Source: Sorex araneus (taxonomy: Eukaryota > Chordata > Mammalia > Eulipotyphla > Soricidae). From it: DNA of 64,000 nt. The DNA lies in the NCBI RefSeq assembly GCF_027595985.1, contig NC_073305.1, positions 107,740,535 to 107,804,534 on the forward strand, read 5' to 3'. The position numbers were made by a program, and so were the translations under genes. Positions 60,238-64,000 of this stretch are shown piece after piece (the stretch's first letter is position 1; every line of letters begins with the position of its first letter). The notes under the pieces are model-generated. The model saw nothing but the letters and a program-made list of their open reading frames with translations. It was not told the origin of the DNA and did no database searches.

Positions 60238-62288
60238 GTCAGAGTGAATCCTTCCTTTTCAGGGGGTTGCAATGGGATAGAATGGAGTCAGGGTTCACTC
60301 CTGAAGATGACTTAGTCACCTTGGATCAGTGCTAGGGTTCTCCAGGACCACATTCAGCAGTTGGGGGAAGGGGGTTTGGGGATTGACCTTGGGTTCCCAG
60401 GACCCAGCAGGTATGAGGCTGCACCCTAACTCCTGAGCTATGTGTTTATAATGTTTTCAAATGCGTTTTCATGATGCAATTTTTGTAATACTTAATATAC
60501 CGTATTGAGTGCAACCATTTTATATTGACTATATGTCTTAATCTGTTTGTGTGGAGATATCCCCATGGTTTCCTGCTTTTGTTTCCCTCCACCCCCCTTT
60601 GTTTTGTTTTGGGGCCATATCTGGTACTTAGGGCTTATTTCTGACTCTGCACTCAGAAATCACTCCTAGGCTCGGTGGACCATATGCGATACCAGTCATC
60701 GAACCTGGGTCGACATCATGCAAAGCAAGTGCCTTACTGCTCTGGCCTGGTGTTCTGCTGTTTTTGAGAACAGTATTTAGGGCCGGAGCCATCGTACATT
60801 GGAGAGGGGTGCTGAGGATGTAGTTCAGTGGCCAAGCACCTGACTTGCATGTATGGGACTTGAGTTCAATCCCCTGAATCAACCCTGAGATGGGTTGATT
60901 CATATAATAATAAAATATAAAAACTTTTAATATTATTTAATAATTTAATATTATTATAAAAACTTATAATAATAAAATAAGTTTCTACATTTTTAATGCC
61001 TAAGTCATGGTGAGGTGTTTTCAAGGAAAGTTGATACAGTAATGGCTTGGATTTTCTTTGGAAATTTATGTTGCTCAATGAAGTTGTACTGCTGCCCAGA
61101 AAGACAGCAGCTGCATAATGGTTTTTAATTATTTTATAAACATCCCCCTCTATTTTCTTTCCTTCGAAATCTGTAGTTTTTGGAATAGAATATGCCATTA
61201 TAAAAGATGTGTAAGAAATAATTTGTTTATATTTTTATGCTTTCTTAAGAAAGTATCTTAAAGAATATGTATGTTCATGCTGGGGCCATAAATGATGAAG
61301 TGAAAAAATGAAATTTGACCTTTGTATTATGTCTTCTTTTGTATATATTGTTTCCTAATTCAGATAATTCGGGAACCGTCAACCAAATTATGATGATGGC
61401 AAACAACCCAGAGGACTGGTTGAATTTGCTACTTAAGCTGGAGAAAAACAGTGACCTCCGAAATGATGCCCTTTTAAATAAATTGATTGGTCGTTACAGT
61501 CAAGCAATTGAAGCACTGCCTCCAGATAAATATGGTCAAAATGAGAGTTTTGCTCAAATACAAGTGAGATTTGCTGAATTAAAAGCGTAAGTACATTATG
61601 TAAATACGTGAATTTTATTATGAAAAGGTAAATTCAAAGCATATTAGAGGCTGGAGTGAAAGTGTAGCAGGTAAAGTGCTTGTCTTGCATGTAGCCGACC
61701 TGAGCTCTATCCCAGGCACCCCATATCGCTCCACAAGCCCACCAAGAGTGAGCGTTGAGCTCTGCTGGCTGTGTCCCCCAAAACTAAATTTGTCAGAGTT
61801 ACTTTCAAGAAAACTGTTTATTTTATTTTATTTATTTTCTGCTTTTTGGGTCACACCCGGCAATGCACAGGGGTTACTCCTGGCTCTGCACTCAGGAATT
61901 ACTCCTGGCGGTGCTCAGGGGACCATTTGGGATGCTGGGAATCGAACCCGGGTTGACCGCGTGCAAGGCAAATGCCCTACCCGCTGTGCTATTGCTCCAG
62001 CCCCAAACTGTATATTTTAACTAAATGTTTTTGTTTATAATTAACCTGTAAGTAATGTAAAGTCTCTTTTTATAGTTTAATGCATATGCTAGACTGAACT
62101 TTAAAGGGGAAAAAAAAAAACCCACACCTGGGGCTGAGTTTGACTCAAAATTTAAGTTTAACTCTTAAATTTTTATTACAGTATTCAAGAGCCTGATGAT
62201 GCACGTGACTACTTTCAGATGGCCAGAGCAAACTGCAAGAAATTTTCTTTTGTTCATATATCTTTTGCACAATTTGAGCTATCACAAG
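60099..62288 (+). CDS. TTK: TTK (MPS1) dual-specificity mitotic checkpoint kinase, N-terminal part
   Basis: Kinetochore kinase that starts the spindle assembly checkpoint, for example by phosphorylating KNL1, and helps chromosome biorientation (family knowledge). Three coding exons (60099-60237, 61364-61586, 62182-62288; 469 nt) give the first 156 residues plus one base. The start [20 protein letters not shown] matches the mammalian TTK N-terminus. Residues from about 62 on ([46 protein letters not shown]) are the TPR domain used for kinetochore localisation and dimerisation. All junctions are GT-AG with consistent phases and no stop codons. The CDS continues beyond the right edge, so the rest of the TPR domain and the kinase domain are not visible. 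One short stretch, NSDLRND, differs from human NSVPLSD at equal length. Confidence 0.97.
60602..60749 (-). mobile_element. SOR-type SINE, type A, diverged
   Basis: ttttggggccatatctggta ... gtgccttactgctctggcct, TTK intron 2. Confidence 0.82.
60813..60885 (+). pseudogene. tRNA-Ala-like pseudogene or tRNA-Ala-derived SINE relic
   Basis: gatgtagttcagtggccaag (box A) and gagttcaatcccc (box B) with tgacttgcatgtatgg between match tRNA-Ala(UGC) order and spacing (TGC anticodon context). Stem pairs are broken. It differs from the SOR head, which has an agcacagcgggt-type box A. Confidence 0.55.
60875..60902. repeat. Perfect 11-bp inverted repeat at the tRNA-like 3' end
   Basis: tgaatcaaccc (60875-60885), loop tgagat, gggttgattca (60892-60902). 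It is followed by an AT-rich tract with further short palindromes. Confidence 0.95.
60903..61363 (+). other. TTK intron 2, 3' part
   Basis: AT-rich, with aataataaaat-type simple sequence at 60903-60985. Otherwise nothing recognised. Confidence 0.45.
61364..61586 (+). CDS. TTK: TTK exon 3
   Basis: 223 nt encoding the rest of Asp47, residues 48-120 and two bases of codon 121. It starts after ctaattcag and ends before GTAAGT. It includes [25 protein letters not shown] and [18 protein letters not shown], which are TPR helices. Confidence 0.96.
61648..61786 (+). mobile_element. SOR-type SINE, type A, diverged
   Basis: gaggctggagtgaaagtgta ... tgctggctgtgtcccccaaa, TTK intron 3. Confidence 0.85.
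61826..62004 (-). mobile_element. Young SOR-type SINE, type A, with target duplication
   Basis: Near-consensus. aaactgtttatttta (61811-61825) is matched by aaactgtatatttta (62005-62019). Ends 177 bp before exon 4. Confidence 0.95.
62182..62288 (+). CDS. TTK: TTK exon 4
   Basis: 107 nt, residues 121-156 plus one base: [20 protein letters not shown] then [15 protein letters not shown], continuing the TPR array. The acceptor is ttattacag and the donor GTAATC. The next exon is outside the window. Confidence 0.96.
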
Positions 62289-62335
62289 GTAATCTAAAAA
62301 TATCAATTTCAAATATTAAATAAGTTATTTTCTGT

Positions 62336-62490
62336 GCGGCCAAAAAGATAAAGCAGCAGGTAGGACACTTGCTTGCATGTAGCTGACCTGGGTTAGATCC
62401 CTGGCATATCATATGATCCCCCAAGTACTACCAGGAGTAACTTCTGTGCATGTTCGGGTGTGACGCCCCCAAAACAAAACGGAACAAAAA
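62336..62490 (+). mobile_element. SOR-type SINE, type A
   Basis: gcggccaaaaagataaagca ... gttcgggtgtgacgccccca. Begins about 50 bp after TTK exon 4. Confidence 0.86.
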
Positions 62491-62756
62491 GGCCCCTATA
62501 TTTTCTGTTGTAGCTTGTATTCTACTATTAAATCAGTTGCATAAAGTGAAATTTGAGGCAAAAGAAATGAAAGTTGACAGGATATTGGGGAGTAGTTAAC
62601 CACCTACATGTAAATGCAAAGAATTTTATATAAACTCTTACACTTAACCAGGAATAATTGAGAAATAATGCATTAACATTGTGTTTATGCTAATCTGAGG
62701 AAATATTTAAAGGAAAGTGGCTTTTCTTCTGCAGGATAAAGGATCTAAGATTATTT

Positions 62757-62870
62757 TGTTTGTTTGAGGGCTACATCTGCAATGCTTAGGGATTACTCTT
62801 GGCTCTGCACCCAGGAATTACTCCTGGCAGTGCTTGGAAGACCATATGGAATGTTGGAAATTATGCTGTC
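62757..62870 (-). mobile_element. SOR-type SINE, 5'-truncated
   Basis: gagggctacatctgcaatgc ... accatatggaatgttggaaa. The tRNA head is missing. Confidence 0.82.
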
Positions 62871-62913
62871 TCGCTGGTCAGGGCATTAGATGTTTAAACT
62901 AGACCTAGATATG

Positions 62914-63026
62914 TTTTTCTTTAGTTTTTGGGCTATACCCAATAATACTGAGGGGTTACTCCTGACTCTGTACTCAGGAATTGTTCCCGACAAGCTCCTT
63001 ACCCACTGTGCTGTTGCTCTAGCCCC
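62914..63026 (-). mobile_element. SOR-type SINE, internally deleted
   Basis: tttttgggctatacccaata ... ctgttgctctagcccc. The middle with box B is lost. Confidence 0.82.
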
Positions 63027-63135
63027 ATAGTTAGCCTTTTCTTCCTCTGACCTCATAGTATTAAAAATATACATCAGGCTAATAATTGCAGCATTAATTT
63101 GGGGTTCTTTTTATAATTTTAAAAAGTATACTCCT

Positions 63136-63316
63136 GGGGCCTGAGAGGTAGTACAATGGGTAGGGTGCTTGCCTTACATATGGCAGACCTAGGTTCAATC
63201 CCCCATGTCATATGGTCCCCTGAACCTTCCAGGAAAGATCCCTGAGTGCAGAGCCAGGAGTACACTCCAAGTACTGCCATATATGGTATGTGGCCTCAAA
63301 ACAAAAAAAAAAATCC
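63136..63316 (+). mobile_element. SOR-type SINE, type A
   Basis: tggggcctgagaggtagtac ... atatggtatgtggcctcaaa and an A-tail. Confidence 0.88.
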
Positions 63317-63339
63317 AAAAATGCATACTCCTATAAAAG

Positions 63340-63522
63340 CTTATATATATGTGTGTATACATATACATACACACATCTGTACATGTTAGGTATATATGTA
63401 CTTAAACACAATTGCACACATGTACACACAGACATGTATGCATATATACATTACATATTATATATGTATGTTTTGTACATATACACACATATATACCTAT
63501 GTATGTATACACACACAAAGAT
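63340..63522 (+). repeat. (TA)/(CA)-rich simple repeat
   Basis: About 180 bp of interrupted TATG/ACAC/TATA sequence in TTK intron 4. Confidence 0.92.
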
Positions 63523-63532
63523 AAACATTTGT

Positions 63533-63690
63533 TCAGTGTCACAACTGATTGTGCCAAGAGCTTTCTCCTGTCTCCTTATTCAGGGATTATTCCTGCCAGG
63601 GCTTGGGGGACCATATGGGGTGCTGGGATGGAACCTGGTTTTGCTGTGTGCAAGGCAAGCACCATACCCAGTATACTATGTCCTCTGTCC
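63533..63690 (-). mobile_element. SOR-type SINE, diverged
   Basis: agtgtcacaactgattgtgc ... actatgtcctctgtcctt. Confidence 0.78.
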
Positions 63691-64000
63691 TTATCATTAT
63701 CTGTCTCTCCCCTCCCTCCCTCCTTCTGTCATTGCAGTTAGCTTTGGTATTCCCTGGGGGTGCACATCAGTTTGTAGAGCTTGCACATTTCGCTGCTCTT
63801 CTCACCCAGATTTGCACTCCTTTAGTTGAGGTGTTTTCACATGTGCTCACCTGATCTCTCTCGATTGAGGCACAGTTATGGTCACGGTGACCAGGGCTGG
63901 TAATGCCTGACCATCATGCACACATATCCTAGTTGTGCAGGACTCCTTTATGTGGTGCTTACACAGGCCTGCGGTGGTGTGGCCAGACCATGCTTTGTGG
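63691..64000 (+). other. TTK intron 4, unclassified GC-moderate sequence
   Basis: Not recognised. A pyrimidine-rich tract (ccctccctccctcc) lies near 63710. The remainder could be an unlisted repeat. Confidence 0.35.

Overview
This is mammalian nuclear DNA. The main evidence for the species group is the repeat content. About 70 copies of a tRNA-headed SINE are scattered through introns and intergenic DNA on both strands, and I recognise this SINE as the shrew SOR-type family. The window is therefore most likely from a shrew, probably Sorex. That identification rests on recognising the SINE and has not been searched. L1 tails, one MIR and one MaLR-type LTR fit a laurasiatherian mammal. Nothing prokaryotic is present.

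Two protein genes lie head to head, about 31 kb apart. ELOVL4 is on the minus strand. Its stop codon is at 88-90 and its ATG at 27857-27859. All six coding exons are intact with canonical splice sites and join into a 306-residue fatty-acid elongase. TTK (the MPS1 mitotic checkpoint kinase) is on the plus strand. A non-coding first exon lies in a CpG-rich promoter near 58.7 kb. The next three exons (60099-62288) encode the first 156 residues, covering the N-terminal extension and the start of the TPR domain. The kinase domain lies beyond the right edge.

Layout: 1-87 ELOVL4 3'UTR; 88-7843 ELOVL4 exons 6 to 2 and introns; 7844-27759 the large ELOVL4 intron 1, full of SINEs and L1 fragments; 27.15-28.65 kb ELOVL4 exon 1, 5'UTR and CpG island; 28.65-57.9 kb intergenic DNA without a supported gene, holding stacked retroposons, L1 pieces in both orientations, a MIR, a MaLR LTR and minisatellites; 57.9-59.0 kb TTK CpG island and promoter, with CCAAT boxes and a CHR element; 59.0-64.0 kb TTK introns and exons, with a 13-bp minisatellite in intron 1.

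The two genes share no pathway. ELOVL4 makes very-long-chain fatty acids in the endoplasmic reticulum, and TTK acts at kinetochores in mitosis. Each has its own CpG island.

I found no new multi-gene system. The unusual items are small: an in-frame 8-residue loss near the ELOVL4 C-terminus; an L1 that joins a 5'UTR-like head to an L1 tail, with 12-bp target duplications; a 5'-truncated retrocopy of an unidentified mRNA 3' end inside an L1; a perfect 21-bp inverted repeat at 43.5 kb; a tRNA-Ala-like relic with a hairpin in TTK intron 2; two SINE classes that share a head but have different tails; and several nested or same-site SINE insertions.
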